This document shows, in pieces, positions 1 through 8,134 of a stretch of DNA of 64,000 bases. The position numbers and the translations under genes are program-made. Each line of letters opens with the position of its first letter. Position 1 is the stretch's first letter. Location of the stretch: contig NZ_NMUL01000013.1 of the NCBI RefSeq assembly GCF_002234595.1, positions 1 to 64,000 of the forward strand. Direction: 5' to 3'. The notes beneath the pieces are model-generated. The model ran no database searches, was not told where the DNA came from, and was given only the letters and a program-made list of their open reading frames with translations. The stretch comes from Amycolatopsis vastitatis. Its GTDB lineage: Bacteria > Actinomycetota > Actinomycetes > Mycobacteriales > Pseudonocardiaceae.

Positions 1-2310
1 GGCCCGTCGCCCACCCGCGGCGGCGACAACACTCCGTCCCACGCAGGCGACTCAAGCCCGTCTCCGGCCCGCGGCGGCGACAGCAGCCCGGCTCACTCCG
101 GCTCACCAAGCCATGCCGACGGCGGCAACCCCGCGCACTCCGGGTCGGCGCCCGCGTCGCGGGCCGATGCGCCCGGCTCGCACGCCGGCGCCGACACCCC
201 CAGCAGTGCCGCGCCGCCGCGGGCGGACGGGACCACCTCCGCCAGCGGCACCGCGCCCACCACTCCGCGGACCGGGGATCCCGGCACCCAGTTCCCGTCG
301 CCGCGGGGTGGCGACGGCGCCGCCTCCGGCATCCCGCCGCAGGGTGGCCAGCCCATGATGGGCGGCGGCATGCCACCCGGTGGCGCACCCGGCGGCGGTT
401 CGCCCCGCACCGGCGGTGGCGGCGGCTGGACCGGCACCCCGGGCAGTCCCGGGGCCCACACACCGCACGTCGACGCGCCCGGACGGCCTCGCACCGGCGG
501 TGACCTGCCCCAAGGCCGCCCCCGCACGCCCGACGCCCCCGCGCCCGCTGCCCGCGGCTTCGGCCCCGGCACGCACGGCCCGGACACCCGCACCCCGGGC
601 CCGGGCACCCGGCCCGGCGGCCCCGGACACAACGGCCCGGGCCACACCGGTCCCGGCGGCCCAGGACACAACGGTCCCGGCGGCCCGCACGACCCCGCGT
701 CCGGGCACGGCCCGCACGAAAACGGCCCCCACGACCCGGACGGCACCCCGCCGCACCACGGTGACTCCGCGCCGCTCACCCCGGACGAGGTCAACGCGCG
801 GCACGCCGAAAGCACCCCGTCGGGCAGCTCCTACCACGCCGGGGACCCCGAGATGGGCGATCTGCCGCACCGGGTGCGGCCGGACGCGGACGGGCGCTAC
901 ACCGTCGACGTGCACGTCACCCCGGACGGGCACGCGCGGATCGGCAACCGGCTCTACACGCCGGAAGAGTTCGCCGACATCCTGCGCCGCAACGCCGACT
1001 ACGACGGCCGCCCGATCCGCCTGATCGGGTGCGACGCCAGTTCCAACGACTTCGCGCACCGGCTGTCGCGTGAGCTGGACACCGAGGTCATGGCGCCGAC
1101 CAAGCCCGCGTGGACCGACTCGCACGGCCGCGTCTTCTCCTCCGACTACGAAATCGGCCCGGACGGCCGGATGCGGCCGCGGATCCCGCCGGACGGCGAG
1201 TGGAACACCCACCACCCGGACGGCTCGGTGCACCCCGCCGGCGAGGACGGCTTCACCCCGGACACGCACGAGTCGCACAAGCACGACATCGACGCCGACG
1301 ACGCCGTGGAACGCGGCCGCCGCCCGATTCCGGCCGAGCCGGTCGAGATCGAGACCCGGCAGCCGGCGGCGTCGATGAAGGAGAAGATCAACGACACCGA
1401 CTACCGCAACAAGTACTACGACGGGCCGGACACCAACGGCGAGTTCAAGCGCAAGAACGCCGAGCAGTACGACCACAACGGCGAACGCGTCGAAAAGATC
1501 CGGGAAGACACGGACAAGGACCCGGGCGACCGGTTCGAGACGAAGTCCGACGACTACGTCCCCGCGCAGTACCGGGACGACATCCCGGAGGTCGAGCACA
1601 AGTCGACGCAGGCGCAGAAGGACCGGGCACAGCAGCTCATAGACGACCGGGCCGAGGCGAACGCGCACGCGCGGGACGTCGAGAAGGAGTACCGGGCGCA
1701 CCGCGACGCCGAAACGCTGACCGACGAGCTGGAGGAACAGCGCGCCGCGGCGCACAAGGCCCGGACCGACTACGGCGAAGAACTCGGCGAGCACGCCGCG
1801 AGCGACGCGGTGGCCGACCGGTACCCGCCCGACCGGTACGACGTCAAGGAACTGCCCGACCCGGCGATCCACGGCGACGACACGCGTCCGGGCGGCGGGC
1901 AGAAGCCCGGCGCGGGCCGGTTCGACCAGATCTACGAGGTCACCGACCGGACGACCGGCGAGACGCGGCACGTGATCGTCGAGGCGAAAGGCCCGAACGC
2001 CGAACTCGGCACCCGAAAGGGCCTCGACGGGAAAACCAACTACGAACAGGGACACCCGCTTTACGTCGACAGCGTCATCGAAAACATGCGGAAGAACGGG
2101 ACGCCCGCGGAACAAGCGCTCGCCGACGACCTGGAGATGGCGAAGGAGCTCGGCCAGCTCGACTATTCGGTGGCGAAGGCCAGGGTGCGTGAGGAAGTGG
2201 TGGTCGGAACCGATGGGCAGCCGGTCATCGAGAACGGGAAACCGGTGAAAAAGCCCGTGTACGGTGGCTACAACCTCAAGCACTTCGACATGAACGTCAC
2301 GAGCCGATGA
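1..2310 (+). CDS. Polymorphic toxin with nuclease-like C-terminus (5' partial)
   Basis: The reading frame is open from base 1, so the gene starts upstream of the window; 769 codons are visible. The first ~270 residues are a low-complexity Pro/Gly/His/Thr-rich stalk with repeats such as GPGGPGHNGPG. Next comes a folded region (about 290-400) with LIGCDASSNDFAHRLS, a module I associate with domains preceding toxin tips in actinobacterial effectors, then a charged, helical Lys/Glu/Asp-rich stretch. The last ~130 residues hold GRFDQIYEV, then VIVEAKG, a PD-(D/E)xK-like arrangement typical of Tox-REase tips. An Imm49-type gene follows 27 nt downstream, the usual toxin-immunity order. I infer an effector of a WXG100/type VII-like pathway that acts as a nuclease in competitors. 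The secretion signal lies off the window, and the nuclease fold is unproven. Confidence 0.7.
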   Translation, partial: GPSPTRGGDNTPSHAGDSSPSPARGGDSSPAHSGSPSHADGGNPAHSGSAPASRADAPGSHAGADTPSSAAPPRADGTTSASGTAPTTPRTGDPGTQFPSPRGGDGAASGIPPQGGQPMMGGGMPPGGAPGGGSPRTGGGGGWTGTPGSPGAHTPHVDAPGRPRTGGDLPQGRPRTPDAPAPAARGFGPGTHGPDTRTPGPGTRPGGPGHNGPGHTGPGGPGHNGPGGPHDPASGHGPHENGPHDPDGTPPHHGDSAPLTPDEVNARHAESTPSGSSYHAGDPEMGDLPHRVRPDADGRYTVDVHVTPDGHARIGNRLYTPEEFADILRRNADYDGRPIRLIGCDASSNDFAHRLSRELDTEVMAPTKPAWTDSHGRVFSSDYEIGPDGRMRPRIPPDGEWNTHHPDGSVHPAGEDGFTPDTHESHKHDIDADDAVERGRRPIPAEPVEIETRQPAASMKEKINDTDYRNKYYDGPDTNGEFKRKNAEQYDHNGERVEKIREDTDKDPGDRFETKSDDYVPAQYRDDIPEVEHKSTQAQKDRAQQLIDDRAEANAHARDVEKEYRAHRDAETLTDELEEQRAAAHKARTDYGEELGEHAASDAVADRYPPDRYDVKELPDPAIHGDDTRPGGGQKPGAGRFDQIYEVTDRTTGETRHVIVEAKGPNAELGTRKGLDGKTNYEQGHPLYVDSVIENMRKNGTPAEQALADDLEMAKELGQLDYSVAKARVREEVVVGTDGQPVIENGKPVKKPVYGGYNLKHFDMNVTSR

Positions 2311-2337
2311 ACGACGACAGGGGAAGAGACCGCAATC

Positions 2338-3198
2338 GTGCGTAGCGTCAGCAGGCACCCGGTCGACGAGGCGGCCGCCGAACAACGCGTCAAGGTCCTC
2401 GAGCAGGGATTCGGGAAACTCCCGAAGGTGATCGAGCAGAGCCCGCACTCGGGCGGCTTGCGCATGGCGATGACCCGCTCGCTCGAAGAGCTGGGGCTCC
2501 GCCTGATCGGCGACCCGCGGGCGGCCTGGCTCGACACGTGGGAGGCCACCGTGCACGCCATGCAGGCGGGCGCGGCCCTGTTCCTCGCGACGAGCCGGAC
2601 CGAGGGCGAAATCGAGTTCCGGTTCGGCGAGGAAACCCTCCGCCGGCCGGCGGTCGGGCCGAACATGTACGGCAACGCCACGATGTGGCTGGACGCACTG
2701 TGGCTGGCCATGATCTGCCGGGAACGGCCGCGCATCGACCTGCTTTCCTCGATCCCGCAGGACCTGCTGCGCGCGTCCACGATCGAGTACGACGAGTTCG
2801 TCTACTCCTGGGTGGACGCGCTGCAGACGTACTGGACGCGGGGCGAGGGCCTCGTGGACCGGATCCTGGCCGCGATGGCGGGCACCGACCCGGCCGGGCT
2901 CCGGCAGCTCGACCCCGACGCCGTCCTCCAGCGCTACTACCCGCCGATCGAGATGTTCTACCACCTCACCCAGCGGGACGACGCCAAGTTCAACGACTCC
3001 CTCTACAACGCCCTGGAGCTGCACCGGCGCTACTGGTCCACGGAGGAAGAGCGGAACAGCCCGCAGGGGTACGTCGCGCTCGGGCCGCTGGCCATCGCCT
3101 GCCTGGCCCGCGACGTGGGCGTCACCATCGAGGTCGAGTCGGAGTACCTGCCCGCGAACCTCCTCACCGGCTCGTGGGTCGGCGAGCACTCGACGTGA
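2338..3198 (+). CDS. Immunity 49 family protein (cognate antitoxin)
   Basis: A 286-residue soluble protein with no signal peptide or membrane segment. It carries the features I recognise from Imm49: an N-terminal helical half, then YPPIEMFYHLTQRDDAKFN, the RRYW element, GYVALGPLAIACLA, and the ending IEVESEYLPANLL. Imm49 proteins neutralise nuclease-type polymorphic toxins by direct binding in the cytoplasm. It starts at GTG 2338 behind GGGGAAGAG, 27 nt after the toxin gene, so the two are almost certainly co-transcribed. This pairing independently supports the toxin call. Length fits the family (about 240-300 aa). The cognate relation is inferred from adjacency. Confidence 0.82.
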   Translation: MRSVSRHPVDEAAAEQRVKVLEQGFGKLPKVIEQSPHSGGLRMAMTRSLEELGLRLIGDPRAAWLDTWEATVHAMQAGAALFLATSRTEGEIEFRFGEETLRRPAVGPNMYGNATMWLDALWLAMICRERPRIDLLSSIPQDLLRASTIEYDEFVYSWVDALQTYWTRGEGLVDRILAAMAGTDPAGLRQLDPDAVLQRYYPPIEMFYHLTQRDDAKFNDSLYNALELHRRYWSTEEERNSPQGYVALGPLAIACLARDVGVTIEVESEYLPANLLTGSWVGEHST

Positions 3199-3227
3199 GC
3201 CACCCGACGCCCGAAAGGATCCGGTAG

Positions 3228-4055
3228 ATGACCCAGCCGCCGGGACCGGACCAGCAGCACGAGCTGGTCCGGCAGATCGGCGCGGTGCTGACGGCCCCCC
3301 TGCCGCCCGGGTGGCGGCAGGTGCGGATCGAGTACCGCGCCGCGGGCCGGCACGTCGAGACCGACCTGCTGGTGACCGGGCCGGACGGGGTGCCCCGGCC
3401 GGTGTCGCCGCACCCGGAAGCCGTGCGGCTGCTCGGCGTGCTGCGGTCGGGCATGTACCGGCCCGGCCTCGGCACCTGGCTGGGCGCGATCCTCGTGTTC
3501 GAACCGGGGCTGGAATCCCCCGACGCCGAGTTCGTGCGGCCGGACCTCGAACCGCCGTTCCGGCGGCCACCGCCACCGATCGGCTTCCAGGACGAGCTGC
3601 GGTTCTTCCCGCGGGCCGAGGAGCACATCCCCGGGTGGCTGCGGGAGCGCGCCGGGCTGACGCCGCTGGTCGCCGGCGGGGAAGTCCGCACACCGCGGAT
3701 CTACGACGGCGTGGACGCGTCGGGGCGTCCGCTCATCCGCCGTCAGCCGCTCGCCCCGGCGGAGGCCGAACGGGTGCTGGCGTACCTCGACGCGGGCCCG
3801 GTCATCCTCGCTTCGCGCAGCAACGGCCCGGATGCGTTCGCGCCGGAGCGCACGGACGCGGTCCCGATGAACTTCCGCACCGACGGCGCCTGGGCCTGGC
3901 CCGGCGCGGTGGCGTACTACCTGCGTGAACACGGCGTGCCGCCGGACCCGGACCTCCTCGCCCACATCCGGGCCCGCCGTTTCACCGCCCCCGCCGACGT
4001 CCCGGAACCGGCCAGGGACCTGGCGCTGGCGGCGATCACCGGAGAGCTGAGCTAG
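3228..4055 (+). CDS. Hypothetical protein of the toxin-immunity operon
   Basis: A 275-residue soluble protein starting at ATG 3228 behind GAAAGGA, 29 nt after the Imm49 gene, so probably the third gene of the operon. The N-terminal half (VRIEYRAAGRHVETDLLVTGPDG, written here as overlapping motifs VRIEYRAAGR and VETDLLVTGPDG) resembles proteins found beside actinobacterial T7SS effectors. The C-terminal part contains FRTDGAWAWPGAVAYYL, a motif I have seen in hypothetical proteins next to TNT-type toxins. A second immunity or chaperone role is plausible but unproven. It ends convergently with ilvA: its TAG (4053-4055) overlaps the neighbour's stop codon. Confidence 0.6.
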   Translation: MTQPPGPDQQHELVRQIGAVLTAPLPPGWRQVRIEYRAAGRHVETDLLVTGPDGVPRPVSPHPEAVRLLGVLRSGMYRPGLGTWLGAILVFEPGLESPDAEFVRPDLEPPFRRPPPPIGFQDELRFFPRAEEHIPGWLRERAGLTPLVAGGEVRTPRIYDGVDASGRPLIRRQPLAPAEAERVLAYLDAGPVILASRSNGPDAFAPERTDAVPMNFRTDGAWAWPGAVAYYLREHGVPPDPDLLAHIRARRFTAPADVPEPARDLALAAITGELS

Positions 4056-5254
4056 ACCACGGTGTAACCCGCGTTCGTCAGCGCGATCTCGAGCTCCTTG
4101 CAGTGCTCCGGGCCGCGGGTTTCCAGGGCCAGCTCGACGTCGGCCTCACCGAGGTCGAGGGTGCCGGAGATGCGCGAGTGCTCGACGTCGAGCACGTTCG
4201 CGCCCAGTTCGCTGACGCAGGACAGCACGCCGACCAGGGAGCCGGGACGGTCCGGGACCCGCAGCTTGAGTCGCAGGTAGCGGCCGCCCGCCGTCATGCC
4301 GTGCTGGATGATCCGCAGGAGCAGCACCGGGTCGACGTTGCCGCCGGAGAGGACGGCCACGACCGGCGGCTCGAACGCGCCCACGTGCTGCAGCAGCGCG
4401 GCGACCGACGCGGCACCGGCCGGCTCGACCACCAGTTTCCGCCGCTCCAGGCAGAGCAGCACCGCGCGGGACAGGGACTGTTCGGTCACCGTCACGACGT
4501 CGTCGACCAGCGATTCGACGTGGGCGAAGCTGACCAGGCCGGGCTCGCCGACGGCGATCCCGTCGGCCATGGTGGCGGTCTGCCCGAGCCGCACCGGCGC
4601 GCCCGCGGCCAGCGAGGGCGGGTAGGCCGCGGCCTCCTCCGCCTGGACGCCGACCACGCGGACGTCCGGGCGCAGCGCCTTCACCGCCGACGCGACCCCG
4701 CCGACCAGCCCGCCACCGCCGGTGGCGACCAGGACGGTCTTCACCCCCGGCACCTGCTCGAGGATCTCGAGGCCGACCGTGCCCTGGCCGGCGATGACGT
4801 CCGGGTGGTCGAAGGGGTGGATGAACACCGCCCCGGTCCGCTCGCCGAACTCGATCGCCGCAGCGAGGGTCTCCTCCAGCAGCGCGCCGTGGAGGTGGAC
4901 GTCGGCGCCGTACCCGCGGGTCGCGGCGAGCTTCGGCAGCGGGGCCCGCAGCGGCATGAAGACGGTGGACCGGATGCCGAGCAGCGACGACGCCAGCGCG
5001 ACGCCCTGCGCGTGGTTCCCGGCACTGGCCGCGACGACACCGCGCTCGCGCTCGTCCACGGTGAGGCCGTGGATGCGGGTGTAGGCGCCGCGGATCTTGA
5101 ACGACCCCGTGCGCTGCAGGTTTTCGCACTTCAGGTGCACCGGGCCGCCGTGGAGCTTGCGCAGGTCGCGCGCGTGCTCCATCGGCGTCACCCGGGTCAC
5201 TCCATTGAGGAGCTCCCGGGCGGCGCGGATCCGCTCGAGGGTGACGAGTTCCAT
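4052..5254 (-). CDS. ilvA: Threonine ammonia-lyase (threonine dehydratase)
   Basis: A 400-residue PLP enzyme that deaminates L-threonine to 2-oxobutanoate, feeding isoleucine synthesis or threonine catabolism. The PLP lysine is K53 in GSFKIRGAY. ASAGNHAQGVA is the cofactor-phosphate and substrate loop, and TGGGGLVGG the glycine-rich PLP phosphate site. Residues ~325-400 form one ACT-like domain (RVPDRPGSLVGVLSCVSELGAN). This is the short single-ACT form, so biosynthetic (IlvA) versus catabolic (TdcB-like) assignment is open. The frame extends to 5356, but that would overlap the divergent gene at 5350. ATG 5254 gives the canonical N-terminus MELVTLERI. It is a single-gene unit facing convergently into the toxin operon. 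Confidence 0.88.
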   Translation of the reverse strand: MELVTLERIRAARELLNGVTRVTPMEHARDLRKLHGGPVHLKCENLQRTGSFKIRGAYTRIHGLTVDERERGVVAASAGNHAQGVALASSLLGIRSTVFMPLRAPLPKLAATRGYGADVHLHGALLEETLAAAIEFGERTGAVFIHPFDHPDVIAGQGTVGLEILEQVPGVKTVLVATGGGGLVGGVASAVKALRPDVRVVGVQAEEAAAYPPSLAAGAPVRLGQTATMADGIAVGEPGLVSFAHVESLVDDVVTVTEQSLSRAVLLCLERRKLVVEPAGAASVAALLQHVGAFEPPVVAVLSGGNVDPVLLLRIIQHGMTAGGRYLRLKLRVPDRPGSLVGVLSCVSELGANVLDVEHSRISGTLDLGEADVELALETRGPEHCKELEIALTNAGYTVV

Positions 5255-5349
5255 GGCCGGGATGATGCCACTCAGGAACTCCACAGGTTGACCGGACCGC
5301 GAGCCGGGTACCCTGGGTCGCGTCAACACGCGGTAAACAAGGAGCAACC

Positions 5350-5622
5350 ATGGCATCGGGGAACGACGCGAAGACGGCCCGAAGGGCTCGCGCCACCCGC
5401 TCCGCCGGCCTGCTCCCGCTCGTGATCGGCCTGGCGTCGGCGGCCGCGCTGACCGGCGCGGCGTACCTCACCGTGGACAGCGCCGGCTGCGGCGCCCCGG
5501 CCCAGTACATCCGCCACGACAGCCACGTCGAGCTGGTCGGCGGCTGCGTCGACGGCTCGAGCCTGCCGGCCGCCGGCACCCCGAAGAGCGGCGGCGTCGT
5601 GCACGGCAACTACAACCCCTGA
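5350..5622 (+). CDS. Small hypothetical membrane-anchored protein
   Basis: A 90-residue protein. A short basic N-terminus (KTARRARATR) precedes one hydrophobic segment at about 20-42. An extracytoplasmic tail of ~48 residues follows, containing two cysteines (SAGCGAP and GGCVDG) that could form a disulphide. It has a strong Shine-Dalgarno AAGGAG 5 nt before ATG 5350. The gene diverges from ilvA with about 95 nt between starts, and a strong bidirectional terminator follows. I do not recognise a family. The layout suggests a small envelope protein. Confidence 0.65.
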   Translation: MASGNDAKTARRARATRSAGLLPLVIGLASAAALTGAAYLTVDSAGCGAPAQYIRHDSHVELVGGCVDGSSLPAAGTPKSGGVVHGNYNP

Positions 5623-5635
5623 CCTGCGGAAACAC

Positions 5636-5667
5636 GAAACGGCGCCGGAGTTCTCCGGCGCCGTTTC
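5636..5667. terminator. Bidirectional terminator hairpin
   Basis: A perfect inverted repeat: arm GAAACGGCGCCGGAG, two-base loop, arm CTCCGGCGCCGTTTC, ending with T-runs on both strands. It lies between the convergent ends of the 5350 gene and metB, so it can serve both. Confidence 0.85.
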
Positions 5668-5680
5668 GTTGGTCCGGGTT

Positions 5681-6838
5681 TCAGCCCAAAGCGGCCAGCA
5701 GGTCCGCGACCAGGTCGCGGCCGTCCTCGATGCCGACCGAGAGGCGCAGCAGGTCGGCCGGGACCTGCAAGGTCGAGCCCGCCGTGCTCGCGTGGGTCAT
5801 CTTGCCCGGGTGCTCGATCAGCGACTCGATGCCGCCGAGCGACTCGGCGAGGATGAACAGCTTCGTGCGCGACGCCACCTCCAGCGCCGCCTCCTCGCCG
5901 TCCACGTGGCTGAACGAGACCATCCCGCCGAAGCGGCGCATCTGCTTGGCCGCGATCTCGTGGCCGGGGTGCTCCGGCAGGCCCGGGTAGTAGACCTTCG
6001 CCACCTTGGGGTGGTTGACCAGCGCCTGCACGATGCGCTCGGCGTTGTCGCTGTGCCGGTCCATGCGCAGGGCGAGCGTCTTGATGCCGCGCAGGGTCAG
6101 CCAGGCGTCGAACGGCCCCGGCACCGCGCCCGCGGAGTTGCGCAGGAAGAAGAACTGCTCGCGCAGCTCGTCCTCGTTCGTGACGATCGCGCCGCCGACG
6201 ACGTCGGAGTGGCCGCCGAGGTACTTCGTCGTCGAGTGCAGGACGATGTCCGCGCCCAGGGCCAGGGGGTTCTGCAGGTACGGGGTCGCGAACGTGTTGT
6301 CGACCACCAGGCGGGCGCCGGCCTCGTGCGCGGCACTGGCCAGCGCGGCGATGTCGGCGATGCCGAGCAAGGGGTTGGTCGGCGACTCGCACCAGATCAG
6401 CTTCGTCTCGGGCCGGATGGCCGCGCGCACCGCGTCGAGGTCGGCGAGATCGGCCACGGTGTGCTCGACGCCCCACAGGCTGAGCACCTTGTCGATCAGG
6501 CGGAACGTGCCGCCGTACGCGTCGTTGCCGAGCACGAGGTGGTCACCGGGGCGGAGGGTACTGCGCAGCACCACGTCGGACGCCGCCATGCCGGACGCGA
6601 AGGCCAGCGCGTGCCGGCCGCCTTCCAGCGAGGCCAGCGCCTCCTCCAGTGCCGACCGGGTCGGGTTCGCGGTGCGCGAGTACTCGTAGTCGCCCTCGCG
6701 GGTCCCGCCCACGCCGTCCTGCGCGTAGGTCGAGGTCTGGTAGATCGGCACGATCACGGCGCCGGTGCGGGGGTCGGGCTTCTGACCGGCGTGGATCGCG
6801 CGCGTCTCGAAACCCAGTACGGAGTAGTCGTCCACCAT
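5681..6838 (-). CDS. metB: Cystathionine gamma-synthase
   Basis: 385 residues of the Cys/Met-metabolism PLP family. Landmarks are SRTANPTR (about 54-61), the FASGMAA phosphate loop, TNPLLGIADI, and the PLP lysine K205 in HSTTKYLGGHSD, followed by the conserved ESLGGIESL. The enzyme condenses an activated homoserine with cysteine to give cystathionine; family members often also have gamma-lyase activity, so the physiological direction is not certain. ATG 6838 matches the family N-terminus (DDYSVLGFETRAIHAG). Together with cbs at 9837-11213 it supplies both enzymes linking homocysteine and cysteine. In M. tuberculosis the pair is also close together. It may be read from the upstream gene (50-nt gap). 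Confidence 0.93.
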   Translation of the reverse strand: MVDDYSVLGFETRAIHAGQKPDPRTGAVIVPIYQTSTYAQDGVGGTREGDYEYSRTANPTRSALEEALASLEGGRHALAFASGMAASDVVLRSTLRPGDHLVLGNDAYGGTFRLIDKVLSLWGVEHTVADLADLDAVRAAIRPETKLIWCESPTNPLLGIADIAALASAAHEAGARLVVDNTFATPYLQNPLALGADIVLHSTTKYLGGHSDVVGGAIVTNEDELREQFFFLRNSAGAVPGPFDAWLTLRGIKTLALRMDRHSDNAERIVQALVNHPKVAKVYYPGLPEHPGHEIAAKQMRRFGGMVSFSHVDGEEAALEVASRTKLFILAESLGGIESLIEHPGKMTHASTAGSTLQVPADLLRLSVGIEDGRDLVADLLAALG

Positions 6839-6888
6839 TGGGTCAGCGTACGGGCCGCTCCGAACATTCCCGTCAGGTGGGATGGATC

Positions 6889-7335
6889 TCAGTACCGCGT
6901 CCACCGGCGGGTGGCCGGCAGCGCCGCGAGCACCAGCAGGGCCACGAACGGCACCGCCACGACGATCCGGCGCGGCACCAGCGGGTCGATCCCCGTGGGA
7001 CCGCCCACGAAGAAGAGGATGCGCTGGTAGATGAGCACCGTGCCGACGATCGGCGCGACCAGCGCGAGGACCGCGGACGCCAGGCACAGCACCCGGCCCG
7101 CCTCCACGCGCGCAAGCAACGAGACTCCGCCGAGCAGGAGCAGCAGGCCGACGACGGCGTCGGTGATCTGGCCGGGGACCAGCACGTCCGACTGGCCGTA
7201 GCCCAGGACGAGGCTCGCCCAGAAGATGCCCAGCAGGAACCACAGCCCGCCGATCAGGGCGAGGATCCCCGCGGCGACCGCGGTTCGCGCGCCGGGCTTC
7301 GGCGGGGCCGCGGGCAGCCTGGCCGTGACGTCCAC
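6889..7335 (-). CDS. Four-helix integral membrane protein
   Basis: 148 residues with four predicted transmembrane segments (about 19-40, 57-78, 84-106, 120-142) and a cytoplasmic N-terminus rich in Pro and Arg. It starts at GTG 7335, immediately after the stop codon of the gene at 7336-7875 with no spacer, so the two are translationally coupled. Both encode small multi-pass membrane proteins of similar design, possibly partners. No catalytic motif is visible and I do not recognise a family. Confidence 0.7.
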   Translation of the reverse strand: MDVTARLPAAPPKPGARTAVAAGILALIGGLWFLLGIFWASLVLGYGQSDVLVPGQITDAVVGLLLLLGGVSLLARVEAGRVLCLASAVLALVAPIVGTVLIYQRILFFVGGPTGIDPLVPRRIVVAVPFVALLVLAALPATRRWTRY

Positions 7336-7875
7336 TCACCAGCTCCGCGACGAGTACGCGCCCTGGCCGGACAGGACCGGCAGCGTGGGCGTGCGGTAGC
7401 GCAGGTAGCGGAACGTCGGCGGCAGGAACGCCAGCACCAGCACGAGCACCGCGAGCGCGGCGAGACCGACCCGGTCGGCCATGGCGAACCCGCCGTGGGT
7501 GAACATCGCGTCGGCGAACCGGGCCGGCGGCACCCCGACCGACAGCGGCTCGGTCAGCAGCGCGCCGACGGCCAGCAGCGCGCCCAGGCCCAGCAGGACC
7601 GCGCCCGCCGTCGCGCGGAACAGCGTCGCCAGCGAGCCCAGCAGCAGCACGAGGCCGGCGACGAGGTAGCCGGCGAGGTCCGCCAGGACCCAGCCGGGCA
7701 GCGCGCCGAGGCTGAATTCGGCGGGCATGTCGAGGAAGATCTTGACCGGCACGTATCCCGCCGCGACCGCGGCCGGCAATCCGAGCACCCCGGCGAGCAC
7801 CGCCGTTACTCCGGATGGCCGAGCCGATGAATACGAATGCGAATGCGAGACCGGATATCCGTGCGGACCGGGCAC
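7336..7875 (-). CDS. Multi-pass integral membrane protein
   Basis: 179 residues, four to five predicted membrane helices after a ~20-residue hydrophilic Ser/His/Tyr-rich start (SHSHSYSSARP). It ends in a polar tail with YLRYRTPTLP. The start is GTG 7875 behind GGGGGAG, a strong site. It is the first gene of a pair with 6889-7335, whose start codon abuts its stop. The promoter should lie in the ~210-nt gap up to the terminator at 8087. No family recognised. Confidence 0.7.
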   Translation of the reverse strand: MPGPHGYPVSHSHSYSSARPSGVTAVLAGVLGLPAAVAAGYVPVKIFLDMPAEFSLGALPGWVLADLAGYLVAGLVLLLGSLATLFRATAGAVLLGLGALLAVGALLTEPLSVGVPPARFADAMFTHGGFAMADRVGLAALAVLVLVLAFLPPTFRYLRYRTPTLPVLSGQGAYSSRSW

Positions 7876-8086
7876 AACTCCCCCATCGACGAGCGCGAGC
7901 GACGGCGCTCACCCTAGTCGGAATCGGCGGAAGCAGGCCGGAAAAAGAACGGAATTCGGCCGGACGGCGGAACCCAAGATCATTTATGTGCGGTAGTGGC
8001 AGAAATGCTGTCACGCGATCACGGCGCGTGCACTACCCAGCCCATTGTCCTTTTCGGACAATTGCGGATCCGGCCGTGAATGCAGC

Positions 8087-8117
8087 GTGCCCCGGAGCCG
8101 AATCGGCTCCGGGGCAC
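8087..8117. terminator. Terminator downstream of the Pro-rich membrane protein gene
   Basis: A perfect 14-bp stem (GTGCCCCGGAGCCG / CGGCTCCGGGGCAC) with loop AAT, 18 nt beyond the stop of the minus-strand gene at 8135. A second small inverted repeat (ATTGTCC, 5-nt loop, GGACAAT) lies at 8044-8062. The rest of 7876-8134 holds no gene I can see. Confidence 0.75.
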
Positions 8118-8134
8118 GAATGCGCGTCTGGAGT

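Noticed and set aside
103..3693. Very long minus-strand reading frame opposite the toxin operon
   Set aside because: High GC lengthens antisense frames. It has no coherent motif and mirrors the codon pattern of the plus-strand genes, which carry recognisable families. Similar long antisense frames opposite the large regulators (27306-34279) and 39560-43042 were dismissed for the same reason.
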